Shown here piece after piece: positions 25,895 to 34,742 of a DNA stretch of 64,000 nucleotides. How positions within the stretch are numbered: position 1 is the stretch's first letter; every line of letters starts with the position of its first letter. The stretch covers positions 3,409,333-3,473,332 of the forward strand of contig NZ_LT745763.1 of NCBI RefSeq assembly GCF_900166595.1, in the 5' to 3' direction. Origin of the DNA: Virgibacillus dokdonensis (GTDB taxonomy: Bacteria; Bacillota; Bacilli; Bacillales; Amphibacillaceae). A program made the translations under genes and the position numbers. The notes beneath the pieces were generated by a model, which did no database searches, was not told where the DNA came from, and saw only the letters and a list, made by a program, of their open reading frames with translations.

Positions 25895-28800
25895 TCAACT
25901 TGCTTTGTTTGCTATATATCGTTTTCTTAGATACAACGCTACACCGCCACCCAAAAGCGCTAATCCAATGAATATCAGATTATAAAGATTAGTTGCTGTG
26001 TTTGGTAATTTACTTCCATCATCATGTTGACTTCCTGCTGTTCCTAATGCAGTATGTTTCGTACCTCCTGTCAACGTGCCATTACCGTTGTCACTCATCG
26101 AGCTGTTGCCGTCATTATCTCCATTATCATCATAGTTATCTTTCCCTAGCGTGTTCCCACCATCATGCTTCTTTTGCTTCTTGGCGTTGTTACCGTCATT
26201 TCCAACATCAACATTTGTTCCATCACCGTTATCGCCATTGTCTGTTCCTGGATTTTTTGTCGGTTCTTCTTCATCTTTTGCAACGGAAATTCTTCCTTCC
26301 GCTGCATATAAAAACGGGTCATCCTCTGTGGAGTTTAAACTTTTAACAAATTCAACTGTTGCATCAAGATCAGTCGGACCCATGACAGGCTTTTTGCCAA
26401 GGTCACTAATCGGACGATATTTCGACCCTTTTGAAGTTCCCATAAAATTATTCACCGTTAAAGTAAACGTTTTGTCTTCCTCAATTGGCGTTCCATCTGG
26501 ATGCGTAACATTTACTACTTTGCTCGCCTCGGGGTCCCACGTATAATGAAAACCGCTAATGCTATAATCCGGTCCGTATTCTTTCGACAGTTGCGCATTA
26601 ATAATTGGCACTAAGTCTTTTCCTTTAATTTCAAATTTCATTAGTGTATTACCGAATGGCTGAATATTGTACAAGTCTCCCCACGTTACTTTTCCAGCTA
26701 ATAAATCGTCGCGAATGCCGCCACCATTCATCATTGCAAAATCACTATTCATAACCGACTTCATTCCATCTGCGAGCAGATTCCCCAACCCGTGATCACC
26801 ATCATTACTGTAATCACCCGTTAAATCTGTTGCATTATAGCCAATCACTTCATTCATCATCGGCGCAATTTGATTTTCATATTTTGTTAAAATTTTACTG
26901 ACATTCGGATCCGCTTCGTAATCGCTTTGCTTTACAAATACAACTTCCGCATCTTTTTTCACAATATCACCAGTCGTGCGATCAATTTCCACATCTACAT
27001 CAGCAAAAGCTTTTCCATATTCGGAAGCTTGAACAATAAGCTTATTATCCACGACACCATCTACGACTTGGTGATTATGCGCAGCAAAGATAATATCCAC
27101 GGCATCATTTATTTCTCTCGCTAGATCAGCAGCTTCTCCAGTTGCCCCATCGCCTGCTTGATCAGCTGGAATATGTGCTAATACGGCAATTGCTTCGACA
27201 CCTTGCTGCTGTAATGCAGCTACTGCTTCATTGACAGCCGCCACTTCATCCGTAAATTGGATATCAGCAATTCCATCAGGCATGACCATACTAGCTGATG
27301 CTTGTGTGTTCACACCGATAAAACCGATTTTTTCACCATCCACTTCTTCCATATGAAATGGTGGTAAAATCGTCTCGCCACTCTCCTTATCCACACAATT
27401 TGCACAAAGCTGCGGGAAATTCATTCCATCATAGCCTTCTGTACCTTTCCCTTCTGGGTGTTCTCCACCATTTACCATGCGCATAAATTCTTTCGTACCT
27501 TCGTCAAACTCATGATTTCCAACTGTACCGACATCAAAGCCAATTTCTTCTAAAATTTCCACCGTTGGCTCATCTTGTAGTAGCCCTGAAACAGGTGAAC
27601 TTCCACCAATCATGTCACCAGCATGTACCATGAACGTATTCGGATTATCCTGCTCTCTTTCCTTTAAAGCTGATGCCACAAAATCCATGCGCCCATACGT
27701 ATCAAAAACACCGTCCCCATCAGGATCTAAATTGTATTGCTGATCAATTTTCCCATGTAAATCATTCATGCTTAAAAATTGTACAAGCAGATTATCTTCG
27801 GATGGATTTCCTGTAACAGATTGATACCCATAGGATTCTGCTTCTTCTGCACTTGAGAAAAATACGCGCTTTTCTACCGGCACGTCTGCCCAATCATTTG
27901 GCTCTACATATTCTTTTGTAGCTGAATTACCGACATAACGTAAAAAGCCTTTTTGATCATCATTTGCGCGGAAAGCAAACGGTAATTCCAATAATGGATT
28001 CGTTTCATCCCAAATACCTAATCTTTGATCTTTTGCTTCTTTCACCGCTTGTTGATATTTTGGATATGCTTTTTCATCAATTGGTGCAATAAAGTAAGAG
28101 ACAGCATAGCCATCACGAACCATTTCCAAATTTACATTTTCCCCATCAGCAGTAATGACCTCTGCAAGGAGACGACCGTAATCATCTGTCGGTTGTTCTC
28201 CGACTTTGACGGTGATTTTATCCCCAGGTTGAATATAGGTTTGAACATGCTTCGTCGCTTCGTCACCATGATACTTTTGATTTTCGTTTATTTCCTGACG
28301 TTCTGGAGCTTTATTTTTTGCTGCATAGGTCTCTGGCGTATCCATATTAACAAACCGAACACGGTCACTACCGAAGACAGGATCAGCAATGCGGATCGTA
28401 TCGCCATCCGTAATTTTTTCCACCGTTGTTTCATATTCTCCAGCTGCTGAAGGTGGCTCGGGCTGTTGCTGCGCTACTTGTACATCAGCTTGCTTCGTTG
28501 GAAGAATCTGATAATCGTTGTATTGACTAACAATTCCCGTAACATCATACCACTGTTTCTCAGCAACTTGACGAATATCTACCGCATTTTCCATGATTCG
28601 TAATAAAATAGCATTATAGTCTTGATCAATAAATGACACATTATAGCCGCCACCCGCTGGAGAGCTAGGAATGGAAGGAATATATCCATTGACACGTACG
28701 AGCTCGCCTTCATAAGACTCGGCTACCTCTTTATTTTGTAAATCTTCTAATGTGATTTGTTGAACGGCTGGCAAAGTTTGACCCTGTTCAAGTACTTCAA

Positions 28801-29701
28801 TCGAAGCTGGAACAACTTCTTTTAGCCCCTTATAGGATGCTGTTGTTCCTATTACCTTCACACGATCTCCTTTTTGTACCTCAGGTAAGTCTCCTTGTTC
28901 AAAGTTAAACAAATTAACCCCAGCGGTTTCATCCTGCATGTATGTACTAAACTGGTTACCATTGCTCAATGCTTCGGAATTAGCTGTCACAATCCCTTCC
29001 ACAACAACTTCTGAACCATTCGCTAACTGTCTCGCTTCCGCAATCGTGCTCACTTCTGGCTCTGGATCTGGGTCCGGATCAGGATCTGGGTCCGTTGGTT
29101 CACCTGGATCTTGTTCGCCTTCCCCGTCCATCGTATGGCTTCCTAAATAAGTAAATATATCTTTCCCATAATCCGTCCATTGGTCTATACGAAAAGTAGC
29201 AGTTGGTGACGACACATTAGCATTTCTGACGAACGTCTTGTCTTTAGCAAAATCAGAATCATCCCCTATTTCACCAAAAACATCGATGATTTCGCCATTC
29301 TTTTCCAACGCAATCGCGTCGTTTCCATTAAAGTTAACCACTGCTGATGTAAGATCCGTTACTTGTTGAACAGCAGCATCTGCATCTCTATGCGAGAGTA
29401 CGAACACATCGCCATTTTTAAGTATCCCTTTTAAGGTTTCCGTATTTGTAGGTTCTGTTTTGCCATTACTGTACAAATTCAACTGATAGTTTGCTAGATT
29501 CATGTCAGCACCTGTACCATTATAAATTTCAATGGCTTTATTAAAAGAACGCCCTTCCACATACTCGGATATAAACAAATCTTCTGCTTCCACATCGCCT
29601 TTATCTGCTGCAATCGCAGTCGATGTTGGAACTAGATTTGAAAATATCAAAGCAATAATGAATACCATGTAACATAATTTCTTTCGTAATTGGTTCCCCA
29701 T
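25895..29701 (-). CDS. yhcR: Cell-wall-anchored multidomain nuclease/5'-nucleotidase (YhcR type)
   Basis: This protein has about 1268 residues from ATG 29701, six bases after GGAGGG. Order of parts: signal peptide (1-32), lamin-tail-like domain (about 37-165), an Asp-Pro repeat linker, two OB-fold-like domains (about 215-415), a thermonuclease domain (about 421-567; ITDGDTIRI, NMDTPETYAAK, DDYGRLLAEV) and a metallophosphoesterase (from about 639; MNDLHGK, HAGDMIGGS, GNHEFDEG, AHNHQ). A 5'-nucleotidase C-terminal domain (about 950-1137; NGGGIRDDL), an Asp/Asn/Gly-rich wall linker and LPNTA plus membrane helix and RKR follow. Bacillus YhcR has the same plan and degrades DNA and RNA to nucleosides outside the cell. 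The sortase gene is not in the window. Confidence 0.92.
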   Translation of the reverse strand: MGNQLRKKLCYMVFIIALIFSNLVPTSTAIAADKGDVEAEDLFISEYVEGRSFNKAIEIYNGTGADMNLANYQLNLYSNGKTEPTNTETLKGILKNGDVFVLSHRDADAAVQQVTDLTSAVVNFNGNDAIALEKNGEIIDVFGEIGDDSDFAKDKTFVRNANVSSPTATFRIDQWTDYGKDIFTYLGSHTMDGEGEQDPGEPTDPDPDPDPDPEPEVSTIAEARQLANGSEVVVEGIVTANSEALSNGNQFSTYMQDETAGVNLFNFEQGDLPEVQKGDRVKVIGTTASYKGLKEVVPASIEVLEQGQTLPAVQQITLEDLQNKEVAESYEGELVRVNGYIPSIPSSPAGGGYNVSFIDQDYNAILLRIMENAVDIRQVAEKQWYDVTGIVSQYNDYQILPTKQADVQVAQQQPEPPSAAGEYETTVEKITDGDTIRIADPVFGSDRVRFVNMDTPETYAAKNKAPERQEINENQKYHGDEATKHVQTYIQPGDKITVKVGEQPTDDYGRLLAEVITADGENVNLEMVRDGYAVSYFIAPIDEKAYPKYQQAVKEAKDQRLGIWDETNPLLELPFAFRANDDQKGFLRYVGNSATKEYVEPNDWADVPVEKRVFFSSAEEAESYGYQSVTGNPSEDNLLVQFLSMNDLHGKIDQQYNLDPDGDGVFDTYGRMDFVASALKEREQDNPNTFMVHAGDMIGGSSPVSGLLQDEPTVEILEEIGFDVGTVGNHEFDEGTKEFMRMVNGGEHPEGKGTEGYDGMNFPQLCANCVDKESGETILPPFHMEEVDGEKIGFIGVNTQASASMVMPDGIADIQFTDEVAAVNEAVAALQQQGVEAIAVLAHIPADQAGDGATGEAADLAREINDAVDIIFAAHNHQVVDGVVDNKLIVQASEYGKAFADVDVEIDRTTGDIVKKDAEVVFVKQSDYEADPNVSKILTKYENQIAPMMNEVIGYNATDLTGDYSNDGDHGLGNLLADGMKSVMNSDFAMMNGGGIRDDLLAGKVTWGDLYNIQPFGNTLMKFEIKGKDLVPIINAQLSKEYGPDYSISGFHYTWDPEASKVVNVTHPDGTPIEEDKTFTLTVNNFMGTSKGSKYRPISDLGKKPVMGPTDLDATVEFVKSLNSTEDDPFLYAAEGRISVAKDEEEPTKNPGTDNGDNGDGTNVDVGNDGNNAKKQKKHDGGNTLGKDNYDDNGDNDGNSSMSDNGNGTLTGGTKHTALGTAGSQHDDGSKLPNTATNLYNLIFIGLALLGGGVALYLRKRYIANKAS

Positions 29702-29847
29702 ACATACCCTCCATTTTAGTAGATGATGATAACACATCCATACTATGACATAGAGGAAGCGAATATACTATAAAATTTTGCTTAATTTTTTGTAAATTTA
29801 ACGAAATATAATGTAAAAAGCATTAGACAATATTCGTTCTGCTTGCT

Positions 29848-30690
29848 TTATTTATACAACGTAATAATAACACCGCCTACGTTATCCCCAGAAATCGTAT
29901 AGTTATAACCTTTTGGTATCTTTACCTTTTTCGCTTTGGAAACTGCATAATAACGAATATTATACTCTTTTCCATCCACTGTCGCAGAAATTTGTTCCTT
30001 TTCTCTTAAGTAAGCTAAATATTCCTCTAAAACAAAGTTTTTATCTTGCATAATGACACTATGCGGTTTTCCGACATAACGTATATGCCATGGCTCATAT
30101 TGGATGCCAGTAACGTCCGTTTTCGCTTGCGGATAGCGTAACACAAAACCATACTGCCATGCATTTTCCGCAATCCATTTTCCTTCTGCCGCTTCTGCCA
30201 TCGTTCCTTCTGATGAACCTACATCCAGTGCTAAGCCTAGTTGATGTTCGCTGTAACCCCCTGGCAACGCATAATCTCTTCCCTTTTCTTGATACAATTT
30301 TGTTTGTTCTTCAAATGAACGATAGCCACTGCTAATTAAAAAATTATTTACGCCATCTTTTTTTGCGCCCTCTATCATTTCATTAAAATATGCAGTAATC
30401 TCTTTGGACAACGCTATATCTGTCGTAAGTAAACCATAATCACCTGTTATTTCTTGATTTTCATATAGGTTTTTAATGTCCGTTTTGGCACTCTCTTTTA
30501 TCCCATACTCCTCGTTCACCAATAATAATTCTCCTTGATGAACATCTGCTACATCTATTTTTAACGGGTTTTCATCTTCTACTTCTATTGGATCATGGTA
30601 GATAACTGAACTATTATTTCTATCAAACCATAAAACAGCAAGAATAATAGCTATCATAATGATAAACAAAAACTTTGTGCTTTTCTTCAT
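29848..30690 (-). CDS. VanY-type D-Ala-D-Ala carboxypeptidase
   Basis: This 280-residue protein has an N-terminal membrane anchor (about residues 7-24) and an extracellular zinc peptidase domain of the VanY/LAS family. Active-site motifs are SSGYRSFEEQ, GYSEHQLGLALDV (zinc His and Asp) and EPWHIRYVG (catalytic Glu and zinc His). It removes the last D-alanine from peptidoglycan precursors or strands. A C-terminal domain of about 60 residues follows. It lies 97 bases downstream of a VanS-like kinase and VanR-like regulator and is probably their target. Without vanH, vanA and vanX this is not a vancomycin-resistance cluster. Confidence 0.87.
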   Translation of the reverse strand: MKKSTKFLFIIMIAIILAVLWFDRNNSSVIYHDPIEVEDENPLKIDVADVHQGELLLVNEEYGIKESAKTDIKNLYENQEITGDYGLLTTDIALSKEITAYFNEMIEGAKKDGVNNFLISSGYRSFEEQTKLYQEKGRDYALPGGYSEHQLGLALDVGSSEGTMAEAAEGKWIAENAWQYGFVLRYPQAKTDVTGIQYEPWHIRYVGKPHSVIMQDKNFVLEEYLAYLREKEQISATVDGKEYNIRYYAVSKAKKVKIPKGYNYTISGDNVGGVIITLYK

Positions 30691-30787
30691 TTTAATTTCC
30701 TCCCTTGCTTTTTAAGCATAGAAAGGAAAACTTAAATATTTGTGAGGTTAAACCTTAAATTTTTCTTAAACTTATTTATAAATCATT

Positions 30788-31879
30788 TCACTGTTTCGGA
30801 AGGCGAACTTTAAATACTGTTCGGATGACGGTACTATCAACATCAATACTTCCGCCATGTTGTTCAACAATGTTTTTCGCAATAAATAATCCTAGCCCTG
30901 TACTATCAGCCTTGTAAGACCTTGCTTGATCTTGCTTAAAAAACATTTCAAAAAGATGTGGCAATACATCTTCAGGAATACGATCCCCGTAATTGGTAAC
31001 GTGCACCATGATGTTTCTCTTATCTTCAAAAGCTACAACATCTATAAATTCGCCATCTGCGCCATAACGAATGGCATTTGTAAACAGATTTTCAAACACT
31101 CTGGCGAGTTTCTCACCATCTGCTGTCATCATTAAATTTGGTTGCATATCCAATCGTGTCTGCACGTGGTTCTTTTCAAACATTGGATAAAATTCTTCGT
31201 TCAACTGTTGAATTAGTCCGCTAAGATTAATTTTTGTTTTATTTAATTGTAGCATGCCATAATTCATCTTCGTTATATCGAATAACTCATTAATTAGCCC
31301 TTCCAAACGCTGTGATTTCTTAAAAGCAATGGACAAATAATGCCTTTTTTGTGCATCTGTTACATGCTCATCCGTGAGCACCAAATCCAAATACCCAAGA
31401 ACAGATGTTAACGGCGTGCGTAAATCATGAGCTAAATTGACAACTAACTGATCCTTACTACTTTCAGCAAAATCACCTCGTTCAACAGCTTCCTGCAACT
31501 TTTTAGTTGCAGCATTAATGTCTGTAGCAATTTGATGAAATTCATCATTCGTGTTTATTTGTACATGGTGAGTAAAATTACCGTTCGCAAGTTCATGAAT
31601 TCCATGGGATATTTCTTTAAAATAAAGCGAATACCGCTTCGTTAGCAAAAAGAAAAACATAATCGAAAGCGGGATAAATAACAAAAGAAAAAAATTAAAG
31701 TCACCTATTGTCCTTATTACACTACGAATACTTGCTAATGGATCGCCTACAAATACGTAGTTGTGATAGTAAAAACGCGCTCCTAGAAAGAGAAGCAATG
31801 TTGTTAGACCTGCAAACAACATACTTATTCCAACCAACAAGACCATCTTAAAGCGGAAGTTTTTCATCTTTTTATCCAT
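30788..31879 (-). CDS. VanS-like sensor histidine kinase
   Basis: This 363-residue kinase has membrane helices about residues 12-34 and 60-79, flanking a very short outside loop. A HAMP linker, a HisKA domain with His151 in NLAHDLRTPLTSVLG and an ATPase domain (N box FTNAIRYG, G1 box ending in GDRIPEDVLPHLFEMFF, and STGLGLFIAKNIVEQHGG) follow. The small extracellular part suggests sensing within or near the membrane, as in VanS. The gene overlaps the regulator by eight bases. It likely controls the VanY-type gene downstream in response to wall stress. Confidence 0.88.
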   Translation of the reverse strand: MDKKMKNFRFKMVLLVGISMLFAGLTTLLLFLGARFYYHNYVFVGDPLASIRSVIRTIGDFNFFLLLFIPLSIMFFFLLTKRYSLYFKEISHGIHELANGNFTHHVQINTNDEFHQIATDINAATKKLQEAVERGDFAESSKDQLVVNLAHDLRTPLTSVLGYLDLVLTDEHVTDAQKRHYLSIAFKKSQRLEGLINELFDITKMNYGMLQLNKTKINLSGLIQQLNEEFYPMFEKNHVQTRLDMQPNLMMTADGEKLARVFENLFTNAIRYGADGEFIDVVAFEDKRNIMVHVTNYGDRIPEDVLPHLFEMFFKQDQARSYKADSTGLGLFIAKNIVEQHGGSIDVDSTVIRTVFKVRLPKQ

Positions 31880-32567
31880 GAAAGCTGTACCCCACTCCCC
31901 AGACGGTTTTAATCCGCTTATCCTTACGCTCGTCTTCCTTCAGCTTTTTTCTTAACGTTCGTATGTGTACCATGACCGTATTTGCGCCTTCAAAGTACAA
32001 ATCATCCCATACTTGTTGAAAGATCATTTCCACATCAAATACTTTTTTTGGATGGCTAGCCAGTAGAAATAAAATATCGAATTCTTTCCGAGTTAAGTCA
32101 ACTTCTTTGTCGTACAAAGTTACCATTCGCTTATCTTTATCGATACATAGCTCACCGTATTCTAAGACGTTGTTTCTTTCTTCTTTTGCGCCATTCAACA
32201 CGGTATATCGCCTTAATTGCGCCTTTACTCGAGCAACTAATTCCATTGGTGTAAATGGTTTTGTCATATAATCATCTGCACCAATAACAAGCCCCTTCAC
32301 TTTATCAAAATCAGACGTTTTTGCGCTGACAAAAATAATCGGCATTTGGTAACTCTCTCGTATCTTTTGCGTTACTTCATATCCATTCATATTCGGCATC
32401 ATGATATCTAAAATCACTAAGTGAATAACCTGTTTTTGTATCATATGTATGGCTTCAACACCATCTGCTACCGTAATCACATTATATCCTTCTTTTTTCA
32501 AATGAATAGAAATTAAATCAGCTATTTCCTTCTCATCATCTGCAACTAGTATCGTTGTTTGTGACAT
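31872..32567 (-). CDS. VanR-like OmpR-family response regulator
   Basis: The protein has 231 residues from ATG 32567, eight bases after TTGGAG. The receiver domain has acidic pocket DDE near the N-terminus, phospho-acceptor Asp54 in LVILDIMMPNMNG, a conserved Thr/Ser (FVSAKTS) and Lys (DDYMTKPF). The C-terminal winged helix (about 130-230) has LTRKEFDILFLLASHPKKVF and ends in the usual TVWGVGYSF. It begins the regulator-kinase-carboxypeptidase operon. Confidence 0.9.
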   Translation of the reverse strand: MSQTTILVADDEKEIADLISIHLKKEGYNVITVADGVEAIHMIQKQVIHLVILDIMMPNMNGYEVTQKIRESYQMPIIFVSAKTSDFDKVKGLVIGADDYMTKPFTPMELVARVKAQLRRYTVLNGAKEERNNVLEYGELCIDKDKRMVTLYDKEVDLTRKEFDILFLLASHPKKVFDVEMIFQQVWDDLYFEGANTVMVHIRTLRKKLKEDERKDKRIKTVWGVGYSFHG

Positions 32568-32592
32568 CTTCTTCACTCCAATAGTTTATCTC

Positions 32593-32627
32593 TGTATGAT
32601 CATACAATACTGGTAATTAGATGTAAA
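32593..32627 (-). promoter_or_regulatory. Promoter of the VanRSY-like operon with overlapping palindrome
   Basis: Minus strand TTTACA (32627-32622), a 17-base spacer and TATGAT (32604-32599). The -10 box lies inside the perfect palindrome TGTATGATCATACA (32593-32606), a possible binding site. The start codon of the regulator is about 30 bases further. Confidence 0.6.
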
Positions 32628-32709
32628 TCTTTGAAGAATCGGGAGGCTCATGGTGTTAGCTTGGAGATAACAGTTGATCATACCTTTCATGTTAAACAAG
32701 ATACCGTAT

Positions 32710-32869
32710 AACAAAGGTGCAAGCACCCGGTTAGCAACGTAGCAAGTGCAACAAATTAACTAAAGTTTTAAGAAGAACGAACCGAATGACCTATCGTAGG
32801 GCGATTCGTGAAGTCGCCTAGTTGCTGGGCGCTGGAGCCGGACGGGGCCCATTCAGTTATTTGGTTACG
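32710..32869 (+). repeat. Repeat family B, copy 1 (internally shortened)
   Basis: It starts AACAAAGG and shares CCCGGTTAGCAACGTAGC, TAAAGTTTTA and GGCGATTCGTGAAGTCGCC, then TAGTTGCTGGGCGCTGGAGCC, with the other copies. The middle part with the CAACAGGAG hairpin is missing. The right end GTTACGCCATAG is shared with copy 5 and abuts a reverse transcriptase fragment. Confidence 0.82.
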
Positions 32870-33075
32870 CCATAGCATCACATTTGTTTTCAGCTATTTC
32901 CAGATTAAATTTCTTCAGTCGCTGTTTTAACGCTCTGTAGAATGCCTGAGCATCCTGTTGATATTGGAAGCAGCACACAAAACCATCTGCATATCTAACC
33001 ATGTAAGCCTGCATAGTTATCTCAATTTTTAATGTTCTCTGGATAAGATTCATCGCGAATTTCTGGATACTCTTT
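32865..33075 (-). pseudogene. Group II intron reverse transcriptase fragment
   Basis: About 62 codons read IEITMQAYMVRYADGFVCC, then FQYQQDAQAFYRALKQRLKK and FNLEIAENKC before the frame runs into repeat B. This is the palm region around the YADD motif of LtrA-type proteins, but the motif here is YADG, so a catalytic aspartate is lost. Both ends of the intron protein are missing, and no domain V of an intron was found nearby. It is a dead remnant. Confidence 0.75.
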
Positions 33076-33145
33076 TCTCCCCACTAATATAAAAAGATTA
33101 CTTCCAAAAACTTAAAAAACAAACAATATTCGAACATTTTAAATC

Positions 33146-34031
33146 TTATTTATTGATTTCCGATATATCATAACTATCCAAAACATATTTTTCTTGAAAC
33201 CCAACGGATTTGTATAAACTTATTGCTGCTGTATTCTTACATGAAACGCATATAGTTATTTCATCTATACTAGGATATGAGAAAAGTTTCTTCAAAGCAT
33301 CTATTATGAGTGTTTTCCCAACCCCTTGACCTCTAAATTCCGGAGATACAGCAATGTACTCAATATTCCCTTCTTTATGCTCTGGAGTTGCTTCTATATA
33401 CACATAACCTTTAATATCAGATTCATTTCCTTTTATAACCAATAGGTTATTGTTGCTATTTCAGCCTATTTAATATAGAATCTGAATTGAAGTATGTCTT
33501 TGGAAAGATCTCATCATGCAAATTAACGAATGAATCATAGTATTCTTTTTCTATTTTCTTTGAAGTTGTAATGATTTCTTCGCTAAATATACTTCTTTTA
33601 ATATTAAGAACCAAATCTGTTCCAGAGTAATGAGCTTTATTTTGCATTGCAATTTTTTTCGCAAACAAGTTATTTTTGTTAATAAAAAACGAACAGGAGT
33701 TTATCTCTTGAGGTATTTTAAGAAGAAGTTTGTTCCATAATTCTTGACCAACTTCCAAATTCTCATCGGTGACAAATGGCCCCCATATATCAGCTTCACC
33801 TCCGGCTAAATCAGCATCCATTCCAATCGCACCAACTATATTTTTTTGATCATATGCAACTAAAAAAGAATCTTCTAATTTTAAGTCAGAGAAATCATTC
33901 ATTAAAGTATCATATATTTCTTTATTTTTTTCTCCACAAAATCCAATGTGACTTCTACTTTTTCTATTCATTTTTTCGAGATAAATAGAGACTTCTTTTA
34001 TATCTTTTGGTGGAATGATTTTAATTTTCAT
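33146..34031 (-). pseudogene. Frameshifted GNAT acetyltransferase (tandem-domain type)
   Basis: Two frames belong to one protein of about 290 residues. The first (34031-33456) ends TYFNSDSILNRLK. One base too many in the AAA at about 33459-33461 breaks the frame; removing one A gives LNSNNNLLVIKGNESDIKGY and joins the second frame. That frame carries the acetyl-CoA motif VSPEFRGQGVGKTLI and SLYKSVGFQEKY. The N-terminal half is a degenerate GNAT-like domain. A sequencing error would look the same, so the broken state needs confirmation. Confidence 0.75.
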
Positions 34032-34043
34032 AATAATCTCCCT

Positions 34044-34738
34044 TTAATAGTGTCCAAATAATCCTTTTTGTTTTGCATTTTTTTCACATTTTTTAAACAA
34101 ATATAATCCTATCATTAAATAAATAGCAGAATTGAGTATCAAAAAAATCAAATCACTTAATGGAATATCTATAATTGAAACATTAGAGATTCCTATATCT
34201 CTTATTAATTGTAAACCAAACATAAAAGGTACATATTTTAGAAAAGGTGCTATGGTAATAGGTATGAAAGTCATGGCCATAATAACAAATTGAAAAAGCT
34301 GTAATATATGGTCTACTTGTTTGAATACTAAAGTTATTCCTGCTATTCCTGCTATAACAAAGCCAATACCCATTACACCTATTAAGGTAATTATAGTTAT
34401 TGGTACAATAGATAATAAATCAAGATTTAACCATTGATTTGAGGTGATCGTTGCAGCAAAAAGCAAAATTGTTATAGTAACTATTTTTATAATAATTGTC
34501 GATAGGATTCTAAAAAAATCGTTAGCCAAAACGGAAAGGGAGTTATGTATAACTGTTCTAAAGTACCTTGACTAGCTTCATTAGATATGTCCCATCCTAA
34601 TCCTTGTGTAACCGTTAATATTATAAACCAAAAAATATAGTTTAGTATAACCATTTGTATATTATAATCAATACTTTCTGGGCTACCTACAAGAGTTATA
34701 CCAAAGAAAAACCCTATAAATACTAAATAAAAAATCAC
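34044..34738 (-). pseudogene. Truncated and frameshifted ABC-2 type permease
   Basis: The frame 34738-34487 (IIFWFIILTVTQGLGWDISNEASQGTLEQLYITPFPFW) and the frame 34529-34044 (five membrane helices) join across a T7 run at about 34509-34515. The TLEQLYITPF segment is typical of ABC-2 transporter permeases. The N-terminus starts inside the first helix region and the ATPase gene is absent, so the gene is both truncated and frameshifted. It directly abuts the relaxase remnant. Confidence 0.7.
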
Positions 34739-34742
34739 AACT

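Noticed and set aside
26151..26546. Open frames opposite the wall-anchored nuclease
   Set aside because: They are shadows of the Asp/Asn/Gly-rich coding sequence on the other strand.
29848..32567. Vancomycin resistance cluster
   Set aside because: Only regulator, kinase and VanY-like genes are present; no vanH, ligase or vanX homologue lies nearby.
32710..33075. Complete group II intron
   Set aside because: Only about 60 codons of the RT remain, its YADD motif is changed, and no domain V/VI sequence was found.
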